Origin: an uncultured Chloroflexota bacterium
GTDB taxonomy: Bacteria; Chloroflexota; Anaerolineae; UBA4142; SHND01
DNA length: 64,000 nt
Assembly: GCA_937870825.1 (NCBI GenBank)
Contig: CALMZO010000214.1
Coordinates: 34,528 to 98,527 of the forward strand
Direction of reading: 5' to 3'
The notes under the pieces are model-generated. The model was not told the DNA's origin. It saw only the letters and a list, made by a program, of their open reading frames with translations, and ran no database searches. The position numbers were made by a program, and so were the translations under genes. Shown here in pieces: positions 56,660 through 64,000 of the stretch; positions within the stretch are counted from its first letter, which is position 1, and every line of letters starts with the position of its first letter.

Positions 56660-58258
56660 TCAATATCCCACTGCACTGCCATCTTTTCGCCAATCACTGC
56701 CTGCCGCCAATGCTCCCGTTTCCGAATCAATCTCAATCACTTGGCCGCCGCCGAATTCGCCGCGCGGGGCATCCACCAAAGTATGCCCGCGTTGCGCGAG
56801 CGCCATGCGCGTATCATTGTCAAACGCGCCCTCGAGCGCGACATTTCCATTCGCAAACACGCGCACGCGCGGCGCATCGAGCGCGCGCTGCGGGTCCATT
56901 TTGAAATCGGTCATGTTCAACAGCACTTGAACGTGTCCTTGCGGCTGAATAAAACCGCCCACCATGCCATACGAGAGCCATGGGCGTTTGTTTTTGAACG
57001 CCACCGCGGGAATAATCGTGTGATAGGGACGCTTGTTGGGCGCGAGCGCGTTGGGCGAATTCGGGTCGAGGGAAAAATTCGCGCCGCGATTTTGCAAACA
57101 AATGCCTGTGCCCGGAACAACGATGCCCGAACCGAATTCTTCATACAAGCTGTTGATGAAGGAAACGCAGTTGCGCTCTTTATCAATGACACTCACATAA
57201 ATCGTGTCACTGCCGTTTACAAAGCCCGCGCGCGGCGTTTTCATCGCGCGCTGGGGGTCAATCAACGCGCGCCGCGCCCGCGCATATTCTTTGCTCAATA
57301 ATTTTTCTGCCGTCACGCGCATATGCGCGGGGTCTGCCACATGCGCGAACGCGTCGGCGAACGCGAGTTTCAATGCTTCGATGAGATGATGCGCGTATTC
57401 CGCGCTGTTGTGCTCCATCTCGATTAAATCAAATTCCTCCAAAATGTTTAGCGTACTCAACGCGACAATGCCCTGCCCGTTCGGCGGACATTCGTACAGC
57501 GTCACGTCTTTGTACGTGGTCGAAATCGGTTCCTCCCACTCGGACGTGTGATTTTCCAAATCTTTTTTCGTGATGAATCCGCCGTTCTTGTGCGAATACT
57601 TGCTAATTTCGTCCGCAATCCAGCCGCGATAAAACGCGTCGCGTCCGTCTTGCGCGAGGGCGCGAAACGATTTCCCCAAATCGGGCTGCTTGAGAATTTG
57701 TCCGACACGCGGCGGTTCACCGCGCTGTAAATAAATCCGCGCGGCTTCGGGATTCATGTCCAGTTTTGGCTGATGTCGCGCAAAGCTCCCCGCAATCAAT
57801 TCCGTTACGGGAAAACCTTGTTCCGCATATTCAATCGCGGGCGCGAGAACTTGGTCGAACGACATGTTGCCAAAACGTTGCAGCAACTCCGCCCAACCAT
57901 CTACGGCGCCGGGAACGGTGACCGGCAGCCAGCCAAACACGGGGATTTCCTCTTCTGCGCCGCGCATTTTCACTTCGCGAATGTTCAACGCGGCAGGCGC
58001 GCGTCCCGAACCATTGAGCGCATACAGTTTCTGTTCGCGCGCTATCCACACCAACGCAAACATATCGCCGCCGATGCCCGTACTCATCGGCTCGACCACA
58101 TTCAACGTCGCCGCCGCCGCAATCGCCGCGTCAATCGCGTTGCCGCCGTCGAGCAGCATCCGCAAACCCGCGACGCTGGCGAGCGTTTGGCTCGTTGCCA
58201 CAATTCCATTTTGTGCGCGCACGACAGAACGGCGCGAAGGAAAATCTATCAAGTGCAA
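56660..58258 (-). CDS. ggt: Gamma-glutamyltransferase family enzyme
   Basis: The 532-residue N-terminal-nucleophile hydrolase has T352 in GSDTIYVSV as the expected autocleavage and catalytic Thr, and STGIGGDMFALVW and FGGGQVIE as conserved ends. No signal peptide is seen, so it is probably cytoplasmic, unlike classical periplasmic GGT. It may act on glutathione-like or other gamma-glutamyl compounds. Confidence 0.9.
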   Translation of the reverse strand: MHLIDFPSRRSVVRAQNGIVATSQTLASVAGLRMLLDGGNAIDAAIAAAATLNVVEPMSTGIGGDMFALVWIAREQKLYALNGSGRAPAALNIREVKMRGAEEEIPVFGWLPVTVPGAVDGWAELLQRFGNMSFDQVLAPAIEYAEQGFPVTELIAGSFARHQPKLDMNPEAARIYLQRGEPPRVGQILKQPDLGKSFRALAQDGRDAFYRGWIADEISKYSHKNGGFITKKDLENHTSEWEEPISTTYKDVTLYECPPNGQGIVALSTLNILEEFDLIEMEHNSAEYAHHLIEALKLAFADAFAHVADPAHMRVTAEKLLSKEYARARRALIDPQRAMKTPRAGFVNGSDTIYVSVIDKERNCVSFINSLYEEFGSGIVVPGTGICLQNRGANFSLDPNSPNALAPNKRPYHTIIPAVAFKNKRPWLSYGMVGGFIQPQGHVQVLLNMTDFKMDPQRALDAPRVRVFANGNVALEGAFDNDTRMALAQRGHTLVDAPRGEFGGGQVIEIDSETGALAAGSDWRKDGSAVGY

Positions 58259-58266
58259 AGTACCAA

Positions 58267-58336
58267 GCTAAAAGCTAAAAGTGAACGTATGATTTTTTTT
58301 ACTTTTAGCTTTTAGCTTTCTCCTTTTAGCTTTTCC
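58267..58336. repeat. Heptamer array with perfect 18-bp inverted repeat
   Basis: GCTAAAA twice on the left and CTTTTAG three times on the right; 58265-58282 is exactly complementary to 58301-58318. It runs through the stop codon and last sense codons of the minus-strand gene ending at 58326. Confidence 0.88.
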
Positions 58337-58931
58337 GCTTTGCAAGCTCTTCATTCAACCACATCATTACTTTTTTGTACAACTCTTTGTCTTTTTCCCA
58401 CACGAGGTCGAAACTGATTTTGATTTCGCCGTCGCTGACCAAGTAGGCGAGCGCGCCCGCGTGCGTGAACCAATGCGTATCACTGCCTTTCAAATCGCCT
58501 TCGGGGTCAAACAGCAGAAACGGATGTTCATCACTCGCGACGATGAAATAACCGGGCAAATCAAAATTCGTGAGCATCGTCATCAGATGCAATGCTTCCG
58601 CGTCGTCGCTGGAAAAACGCGCACGGTCATGTGTCAACAACGCGTCGAGGTCGAGGTCAATGTAATCCATGAAACCGCCGCGCAATGTGACGCCCCACCG
58701 CCGTGTGTGTTCGATGACGCCGTACTCGCCGATATTGACGCTCCGCGTGACTTGGCCCAAACCGCGCGGCAGGTGCATGACCGCGTGCGCGGTGGTCAAA
58801 TTCCCGTCGGGTTCGAGCGTCCAATAAAACGCGCGCCACTCTTCGACGGGAAAGCGATTCGGCAAATTTTCAACAATCGCATCTCTGCGCTGCGACGATT
58901 GACGAAATTGGTCTCCGGTAAAACGTTTCAT
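58326..58931 (-). CDS. Protein of unknown function
   Basis: The 201-residue soluble alpha/beta protein has stretches such as TTAHAVMHLPRGLGQV and DLDLDALLTHDRARF, and acidic patches. I do not recognise a family. It overlaps the upstream zinc-ribbon gene by four bases, so the two are co-expressed. Its last residues (AKRKS) are encoded within the repeat array. Confidence 0.6.
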   Translation of the reverse strand: MKRFTGDQFRQSSQRRDAIVENLPNRFPVEEWRAFYWTLEPDGNLTTAHAVMHLPRGLGQVTRSVNIGEYGVIEHTRRWGVTLRGGFMDYIDLDLDALLTHDRARFSSDDAEALHLMTMLTNFDLPGYFIVASDEHPFLLFDPEGDLKGSDTHWFTHAGALAYLVSDGEIKISFDLVWEKDKELYKKVMMWLNEELAKRKS

Positions 58932-59323
58932 CGTGAATCTTTTTTGGAATTCCAACGCAAACGTTCTGTTTTGTCTGTTGGCGTGTCCGGTTCTTGACTC
59001 CACACGCGCCAATCGTTCGTCGCGCGCGGTTTCACTTGATACTCTCCTTCAATCGTTTCGTTTTTTACATCAACTGCTTTGTGTTGGCGAACGCGTTCAA
59101 TGCCGCGTTCCGCGCCGCGTCGCGCGAAATTAAAACCTGCGCGCGTGAGAAATTTCGTCGCGCGCCACGCGAGTTTTGCGATACCGCGTCGCGAAAAAAT
59201 TTCGACTGGTGGCGTTTGCGCCGCGTTCGTCTGCGTCAACGGCGCGCGACATTTTACACAATTCGCTTGTTTGTACGAATTGCTCGTGCCGCATTCGGGA
59301 CAGATACGTTCAAAACGCGCCAT
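58928..59323 (-). CDS. Zinc-ribbon protein
   Basis: The 131-residue product begins with C-P-E-C-x11-C-x2-C (ICPECGTSNS, then NCVKCRAPL), a zinc ribbon, followed by a basic amphipathic middle and an acidic tail. It may bind nucleic acid or act as adaptor to the next protein. No specific family is recognised. Confidence 0.65.
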   Translation of the reverse strand: MARFERICPECGTSNSYKQANCVKCRAPLTQTNAAQTPPVEIFSRRGIAKLAWRATKFLTRAGFNFARRGAERGIERVRQHKAVDVKNETIEGEYQVKPRATNDWRVWSQEPDTPTDKTERLRWNSKKDSR

Positions 59324-59326
59324 AAA

Positions 59327-59599
59327 CTATTTCAGAGATGTTATCAGTTTATCGTATTCCGCATGAGGTCCAATCCAGAACCATACGATTTCCTCTTTGT
59401 CGCGAATGCCTACGACACGATAATCGAGATTGATGCGGGCTGAGTAGATCGGCAAATTGGTGTGAACGCGCTTGAAATGCAAACTTGGATGGTACGGGTC
59501 ATCTAGAAATTGCTTGTACGCTACGCGCGCTTGGCGTTGTACCTGCTTTGGCAAACGTTCGTAATTTTTCCAAAAACGGTTTGAGGTGTGCGAGGTCAT
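59327..59599 (-). CDS. RelE/ParE-superfamily toxin
   Basis: The 90-residue product has FWKNYERLPKQVQRQARVAY, then YSARINLDYRVVGIRDKEEIVWFWIG, the RelE-fold strand pattern. The upstream antitoxin overlaps by four bases. It lies next to the zinc-ribbon gene on the same strand. Confidence 0.85.
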   Translation of the reverse strand: MTSHTSNRFWKNYERLPKQVQRQARVAYKQFLDDPYHPSLHFKRVHTNLPIYSARINLDYRVVGIRDKEEIVWFWIGPHAEYDKLITSLK

Positions 59600-59814
59600 A
59601 GTGACTCAAGGTCAAGCGGTCGGGTCAATCCTTTTCGATGCTCCTCGAGTGCTTCATTTGCGAGAAATGCCAGTTCGTCCTGTGAGTTTGCAAAGAGTTC
59701 ATCCCAACGCTGCTCGGATTCGAGTTCTTGCAACATCCAACGCGCAAAAGCATCTTGTTCTCGCTCTTGCAACTTGGACGCTTCACGAAAGGCGTGTTCT
59801 AAAAGTTGTGTCAT
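59596..59814 (-). CDS. Antitoxin of the RelE-type pair
   Basis: The 72-residue, acidic, helical product (LLEHAFREASKLQEREQDAF onward) resembles antitoxins that precede RelE toxins. GGAGGT lies upstream of its ATG. Confidence 0.75.
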   Translation of the reverse strand: MTQLLEHAFREASKLQEREQDAFARWMLQELESEQRWDELFANSQDELAFLANEALEEHRKGLTRPLDLESL

Positions 59815-59842
59815 AGTTCACCTCCGGTAAATTGTAACACAA

Positions 59843-60613
59843 TTACCCCGCCGTAATGCCGCCATCCACCGGAATCGCCGTGCCCGTGATAAAGCTCGAA
59901 TCGTCGCTCGCCAAAAACAACACGACACGCGCGATTTCTTCAGGCGACGCGATGCGATTCATCGGATGTTTCGATGCCCACACACGCGCTGCGGCTTCGA
60001 CATCGCCGTACGCGCGCCACGCGCTGTGAATCATGTCCGTCTCGACGCTGCCGGGACAAATGCAATTGACGCGGATATTTTCGTGCGCGTGATCCAGCGC
60101 CATCGCGCGCGTGAGATTCACAATCGCGCCTTTGCTCGCCGCGTACGCCGCGAGGCCCTTGAAGCCGACCAGTCCGACGTACGACGATGTGTTGACGATT
60201 GTTCCGCCGCCCGCCGCGCGCAGATGCGGCAGTGCTGCGCGGCTCATCAGAAATACACTTTTCAGGTTGGTCTCGAGCGTCGTGTCCCATTCCTCTTCGG
60301 TTGTCGTTTCCACATTGCGATTGCGTAAAATGATTCCGGCGTTGTTGAAAAGAATGTCAAGCCGTCCGAACGCGCGCACAGTTTCGTTGACAATCTGTTC
60401 GCAATCGTGTTGGCGCGTCACATTGCCTTGCAAAAAAATCGCGTCACGCGTCGTTGTTTGACGCACTAATTCTTGCAGCGCAGCGAGTCCCACATTTTCA
60501 TTGCGTCCCGAAATCGCCACGCGCGCGCCTTCCGCGACAAACAATTTCGCCGTCGCCAATCCAATCCCGCGATTGCCGCCCGTGATGAGCGCGACTTTGT
60601 TTGCAAGTTTCAC
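59843..60613 (-). CDS. Short-chain dehydrogenase/reductase
   Basis: The 256-residue Rossmann enzyme has TGGNRGIG, NNAG, catalytic Ser/Tyr/Lys (NTSSYVGLVG, then YAASKG) and the common C-terminus ITGTAIPVDGG. The substrate is unknown. A GTG at 60613 beginning VKLANKVALITGG is the best start; the upstream codons are in the repeat array. Confidence 0.88.
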   Translation of the reverse strand: MKLANKVALITGGNRGIGLATAKLFVAEGARVAISGRNENVGLAALQELVRQTTTRDAIFLQGNVTRQHDCEQIVNETVRAFGRLDILFNNAGIILRNRNVETTTEEEWDTTLETNLKSVFLMSRAALPHLRAAGGGTIVNTSSYVGLVGFKGLAAYAASKGAIVNLTRAMALDHAHENIRVNCICPGSVETDMIHSAWRAYGDVEAAARVWASKHPMNRIASPEEIARVVLFLASDDSSFITGTAIPVDGGITAG

Positions 60614-60619
60614 TTTGCA

Positions 60620-60685
60620 GACGGACGACGGATGACAAAGGACGGAAGCGCGACCTTCGTCGTCCATCTTTCGTCATCCATCGCA
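60620..60685. repeat. Heptamer array between the DAO and SDR genes
   Basis: GACGGAC, GACGGAT and GACGGAA on the left; CTTCGTC, GTCCATC, TTTCGTC and ATCCATC on the right, complementary in trend. It ends at the stop codon of the oxidoreductase gene. Confidence 0.8.
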
Positions 60686-61861
60686 TCACAGTACCATTTT
60701 CTCCAACGCGCCCACATCCATTTTTTCAAAACGCGCCATGCCGAACGCGTTCTCGTCGCGTTTCATTTTGCCTGTCATCAAGTCCGCCAACATGCGCGCG
60801 CCTGCCGCGCTGCCCATGACGCCGTGACCGCTGTAACCGCAATGGACAAAAAATCCGCGAAGGTGTGGATGTTCGTCAAGGATAGGTTTTGCATCGGGCG
60901 TCATGTCGTACTGTCCCGCGCGCACATCCAAATCCCCTTTGCGTAAATGTTCCGCGACGTTTTCCCAAAACGGTGTGATGCGAATCACCGCGTCCAGCGC
61001 GAGCGCGGGAAATTCCCAATCGGGTTGGATGTTGTCGCTCGGTTCACCCTCCGGTTCGTCCGTATTCACTGCCAGAATTGCGCCGCGCGCTTCGGGACGC
61101 CAGTGCGCGCCCGTATCCGCATCAATCGTCATCGGCGCGTGAGGGGGAATCAACGCGTGTTCTTTGATGGCGGCATGTTGGCGGCGAAGCAAGGTAATGG
61201 GCAAGTTCCATTCATAACGCGCGGCAAATTTTTTTGCGTACGGACCCGCCGCGAGAATGACGAGCGGCGCGTAAAATTGTTCGCGGTTCGTTTGCGCGCC
61301 GCGCACATGCCCACCACTCAACATCAAATCGGTGACAAATGTTTCGTAAAAAATTTGCGCGCCGTCGCGTACTGCCGCGCGCGCGTACACATTCGTCAAA
61401 TCATTCGGCGAAAGCCAGCCGTCTTGCGCGCGAAATGTTGCGCCGACGACATCGTCGCTGATGAACGGAAAATGTTTGCGCGTTTCGTCGCCGTCCCACA
61501 ATTCAACGTCAGTGAGTCCATGTGCGTGTTGAAATTCGACGCGCGCTTTCATGCGCGCGGGAACCTGAGGATTCGTCGTGCAAAACAAATAGCCCTGCTG
61601 CACTATGCCAATATCGGCATCGTCCAATTTCGTGCGCTCGCGCACATTTTCAAAAAAGGAAATGCTCTCGCGCATCATCGCGATATTTTCCGCTTCCGCG
61701 AATTGCGCGCGAAACGCGGCGAGCGACGCGGACGTGGTGAGCAAGCCCAGCGCTTTGCGTTTTTCCAAAAGCGTTACGCGCAAACCCGCTTGCGCGCAAA
61801 AAAACGCGCTCGCCGCGCCGACGATGCCGCCGCCGATGATGATGACATCACTTGTTGGCAT
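60686..61861 (-). CDS. FAD-dependent amine/amino-acid oxidoreductase (DAO family)
   Basis: The 391-residue product opens with the dinucleotide motif VIIIGGGIVGAASAFF and has the C-terminal FVHCGYSGHGVMGS typical of sarcosine-oxidase-like DAO enzymes. It oxidises secondary amines or amino acids; the substrate is uncertain. Confidence 0.88.
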   Translation of the reverse strand: MPTSDVIIIGGGIVGAASAFFCAQAGLRVTLLEKRKALGLLTTSASLAAFRAQFAEAENIAMMRESISFFENVRERTKLDDADIGIVQQGYLFCTTNPQVPARMKARVEFQHAHGLTDVELWDGDETRKHFPFISDDVVGATFRAQDGWLSPNDLTNVYARAAVRDGAQIFYETFVTDLMLSGGHVRGAQTNREQFYAPLVILAAGPYAKKFAARYEWNLPITLLRRQHAAIKEHALIPPHAPMTIDADTGAHWRPEARGAILAVNTDEPEGEPSDNIQPDWEFPALALDAVIRITPFWENVAEHLRKGDLDVRAGQYDMTPDAKPILDEHPHLRGFFVHCGYSGHGVMGSAAGARMLADLMTGKMKRDENAFGMARFEKMDVGALEKMVL

Positions 61862-61863
61862 GG

Positions 61864-63861
61864 TTATTTTTTCTTGCTATCGTAAGACTCCCGCTTTTCC
61901 AAGAGCTGCAATTGCATTGGCAAGTCATTTTGTATCGCAAACTCGTTTGCTTCGGAAAGCGTTTGCTCAATAATCTGGTCAATCTCACCCTGAAAAATCT
62001 TGGGATTGTCATGTTTGTAAAACTGGCTTACACAGTGTTGGATCGCGGAGCGCCTTTCCTTTGAGAGTGCAAGCGGATTGACAACCGGAAGGTTATCTAA
62101 CTCGCGTGGCTCCACCTTGAGCGTATTTCCACCGTAGGTGCGGCTAATAGAATGAAGTTGGGACAGAGAATAATTGCTGTTCAACAATGCCCATAATAGC
62201 TCAATCGCATTTGCGCGAACGAGCGCAGAGTTAGGATACAAGAGGGAAAACATATTGATTGGACGGACACCTGCTCGGTTAAGGATAAAACGTGGATTCC
62301 CGCGCGTGAGAATCGTGAACAAGATACTTGGAATTTCACGTTTTTCCATTTCATACCAGAAGCGGCGCGTTTGGACCAGACTACGCTTTTGGTAACCAAG
62401 ACGTTCCCCCGCGGCGAGATACGCAGCAAGTGACGGATTGTCTGCGCGATTCTCACCGTTCAAATACAAAAGCCAGACGCGTTTCCCCGCTGTGGCGAGT
62501 GCGCGCCAACGTGCCTCGTCAAGATACAAATCTTGAATCTCACGATTGCGATGAATGGTTCGAACAACATATTCGCGTAACCGAAATTCGGCGACCTGAT
62601 TCTCGGTCAGGGTAAAAAAATCATTTGCGCCAGTCGCAATGCCGCGCACAACGCGCGCCAATTGTTTCAAGGGGACGACTAACCCATTTTGAGGCAAGAA
62701 TGGTTTCGCTTGCTTTGTTGCAAATGAAAACCATTTAGGCGCGTCCACCAAATTGTCTTGCGATTCCGTCGTTACGTGGCCAATCGGAACTGTTCCTTGA
62801 ACGGAAGAATAAAGTGTTTCGAGCGCGGTCGTGGCATCCGGAATCACATCGAGCATCAGATGGCGAAAGGTATTGTGTTGTTCGTAACCCTTTTGAAAGA
62901 AAAGAATAGTTGCCCCAACATCCACTTTGTGAAAGGCATTCAGTTGCGGCGAAAAATGTATCATGGCGGTCAGCTGCGTATGGCTGCAAAGAATCTGTTT
63001 CGCTACCTTGCCGTATCGCGCATCCAGAACTTGCATCGGCACAATCACTGCCGCGCGTGCGCCGATTGGCAAATCAGAAATAATTTTGAGCAAAAAATAG
63101 AATGCAAGGGTGCCTTGACGCGGTATCTTGAGATGATAAGCATACATTAATTGATTCTGAAGTTTATCTTTGACATTTGGCAAGATATCATGGTGCCGTG
63201 TGTATGGCGGATTGCAAATTACCGCATCACTCGTCGCTAAAGAATCGTTGTCGATAAAGTCAGCGGCGATCAATTGCGGTGCCGTGGAGAGATCTCGTGT
63301 GTGAAGATAATGCGTGGCAAGAGCTACATTCAAAAGCAGGGGGCTAATATCAATGCCACAGCGCGCAGTTTGTTTGAAAACGTCTTGTTGTGCCAAAAGA
63401 AAATTACCTGTGCCACATCCAATATCCGTGAGACGCTTGGGGGTTGTCTCTAACAGCCAGGACACCATGAGCTTGGCAATGTTGTCGTCAGTCCAAAAAT
63501 GGCCTAGCGCTCGTCGCTTTGCTTGGGGAATCAACAGGTTGTAAAGTTCCCCCCAAAAAACCAATCGTTTCCCATTTTCGTTCAAGCCATCGCGAACGGA
63601 AGTGAGCAAAGTTTTTGGAAGCTCGACCTGCAAACAATCCAGCGGGGTTGGAAAGACCCGCGCCCTTATTTCTGGAACGAGCGCTTGGATCATTCGATTG
63701 AGCGCGGCTTGACGGACAATCAGAACGCGATCTTCCTGTGTGTCGAGGTTCCAGCCGTGCAAGCTTGCCCAACTCGACAGCTCGGCATTGTTCGCCGTTG
63801 CCGACGAGAGCAAGTGTTCTAAAGATGTATCAAGTTCACGCACAAATGATTTGTCAATCAA
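61864..63861 (-). CDS. DNA N6-adenine methyltransferase (Eco57I/TaqI-type, R-M like)
   Basis: The product of about 665 residues has an N-terminal helical domain, LGHFWTDD as a G-x-F-x-T motif, the SAM loop TDIGCGTGNFLL, the catalytic N-P-P-Y near residue 220, and a C-terminal target-recognition-like half. It probably belongs to a restriction-modification or BREX/DISARM-like unit cut by the window edge. The TTG at 63861 overlaps the upstream stop as TTGA with GAGGAG nine bases ahead; a GTG at 63870 is the alternative. Confidence 0.88.
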   Translation of the reverse strand: MIDKSFVRELDTSLEHLLSSATANNAELSSWASLHGWNLDTQEDRVLIVRQAALNRMIQALVPEIRARVFPTPLDCLQVELPKTLLTSVRDGLNENGKRLVFWGELYNLLIPQAKRRALGHFWTDDNIAKLMVSWLLETTPKRLTDIGCGTGNFLLAQQDVFKQTARCGIDISPLLLNVALATHYLHTRDLSTAPQLIAADFIDNDSLATSDAVICNPPYTRHHDILPNVKDKLQNQLMYAYHLKIPRQGTLAFYFLLKIISDLPIGARAAVIVPMQVLDARYGKVAKQILCSHTQLTAMIHFSPQLNAFHKVDVGATILFFQKGYEQHNTFRHLMLDVIPDATTALETLYSSVQGTVPIGHVTTESQDNLVDAPKWFSFATKQAKPFLPQNGLVVPLKQLARVVRGIATGANDFFTLTENQVAEFRLREYVVRTIHRNREIQDLYLDEARWRALATAGKRVWLLYLNGENRADNPSLAAYLAAGERLGYQKRSLVQTRRFWYEMEKREIPSILFTILTRGNPRFILNRAGVRPINMFSLLYPNSALVRANAIELLWALLNSNYSLSQLHSISRTYGGNTLKVEPRELDNLPVVNPLALSKERRSAIQHCVSQFYKHDNPKIFQGEIDQIIEQTLSEANEFAIQNDLPMQLQLLEKRESYDSKKK

Positions 63862-64000
63862 CGCGTCCACTCCTCAAAGACTTGTGGGGCTAACGTAATT
63901 GTCCCACCTTCAAATGTCACATAGGGTTCATTAAAAATTAAATTCCCGAACATGCTATACTGAGCGAAAACTTTCCGCGAGGTTGAACATGTCCCCATCC
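63858..64000 (-). CDS. Partial upstream gene of the methyltransferase operon
   Basis: The last 46 codons are visible on the minus strand, reading YSMFGNLIFNEPYVTFEGG and ending VFEEWTR. The frame stays open to the window edge and its stop overlaps the methyltransferase start. The position suggests the partner of the methylase (restriction enzyme or specificity factor), but no motif confirms it. Confidence 0.6.
   Translation of the reverse strand, partial: MGTCSTSRKVFAQYSMFGNLIFNEPYVTFEGGTITLAPQVFEEWTR

Noticed and set aside
63871..64000. Promoter region for the methyltransferase
   Set aside because: The minus strand there is an open reading frame that overlaps the methyltransferase start, so the two genes are coupled and the promoter lies outside the window.

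Overview
The window reads as a piece of chromosome from an aerobic, Gram-negative-like or monoderm environmental bacterium. It is most consistent with Chloroflexota (Anaerolineae-like); this is inferred from style, not from a marker gene. The pointers are: secreted proteins with Pro/Thr 'TPT' linkers, many STAS/RsbW/SpoIIE partner-switching proteins, a DhaM-HPr-EI fusion, DUF4058, a BmpA-type nucleoside ABC system, and a GC-rich, CGCG-rich coding style with AT-rich spacers. SDH and heme A synthase indicate aerobic respiration. There are no rRNA or tRNA genes and no CRISPR array.

Layout. 0-4.7 kb: sdhB-sdhC-sdhD, a small methyltransferase and a PTS fusion protein. 4.7-9.1 kb (minus): a SpoIIE-type phosphatase with a degenerate GspE-like N-terminus and a fused alpha-ketoacid dehydrogenase E1. 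9.1-11.3 kb: a gene graveyard (BatD-like fragment, collapsed two-component system) and an atypical coiled-coil gene. 11.3-18.2 kb (minus): thiolase, an ACP / acyl-ligase / acyltransferase cassette, an S23-type protein and a hydroxyacyl-CoA dehydrogenase / enoyl-CoA hydratase fusion with a convincing operator-promoter region. 18.3-24 kb: membrane proteins, MutM, an MFS transporter, DUF4058 and CtaA. 24.2-34 kb: the signalling island, with a class III cyclase fused to a SIR2-like domain, an nSTAND ATPase with a transmembrane segment, a cNMP-binding SpoIIE phosphatase, four STAS domains, two RsbW-like kinases and a patatin. 34-38.5 kb: creatininase, a beta-helix protein, a J-domain/SH3 membrane protein and bTHX. 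38.5-45.7 kb: a BmpA lipoprotein with an internally duplicated domain plus its ABC transporter, preceded by a candidate regulatory RNA. 45.7-64 kb: toxin-antitoxin and HEPN/MNT modules, ankyrin, phosphatase, DUF2332, TauE and RadA genes, BrnTA, a secreted FG-GAP protein, PIG-L, GGT, RelE-like TA, SDR and DAO enzymes, and a DNA adenine methyltransferase at the edge.

Two things stand out. First, the 24-34 kb island contains every type of part needed for a path from a membrane-attached STAND sensor and cyclase/NADase-like protein, through a cyclic-nucleotide-binding phosphatase, to anti-sigma partner switching. The pieces are visible; the wiring is inference. Second, at least seventeen spacers between co-directional genes are built almost entirely from degenerate words of fixed 7-nt (sometimes 8-nt) period. 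The word differs from spacer to spacer. The arrays often fold into inverted repeats and often run up to or across start and stop codons. Operon ends, by contrast, carry ordinary perfect hairpin terminators. This resembles the heptameric STRR repeats known from cyanobacteria, but the word is free to change while the period is kept.
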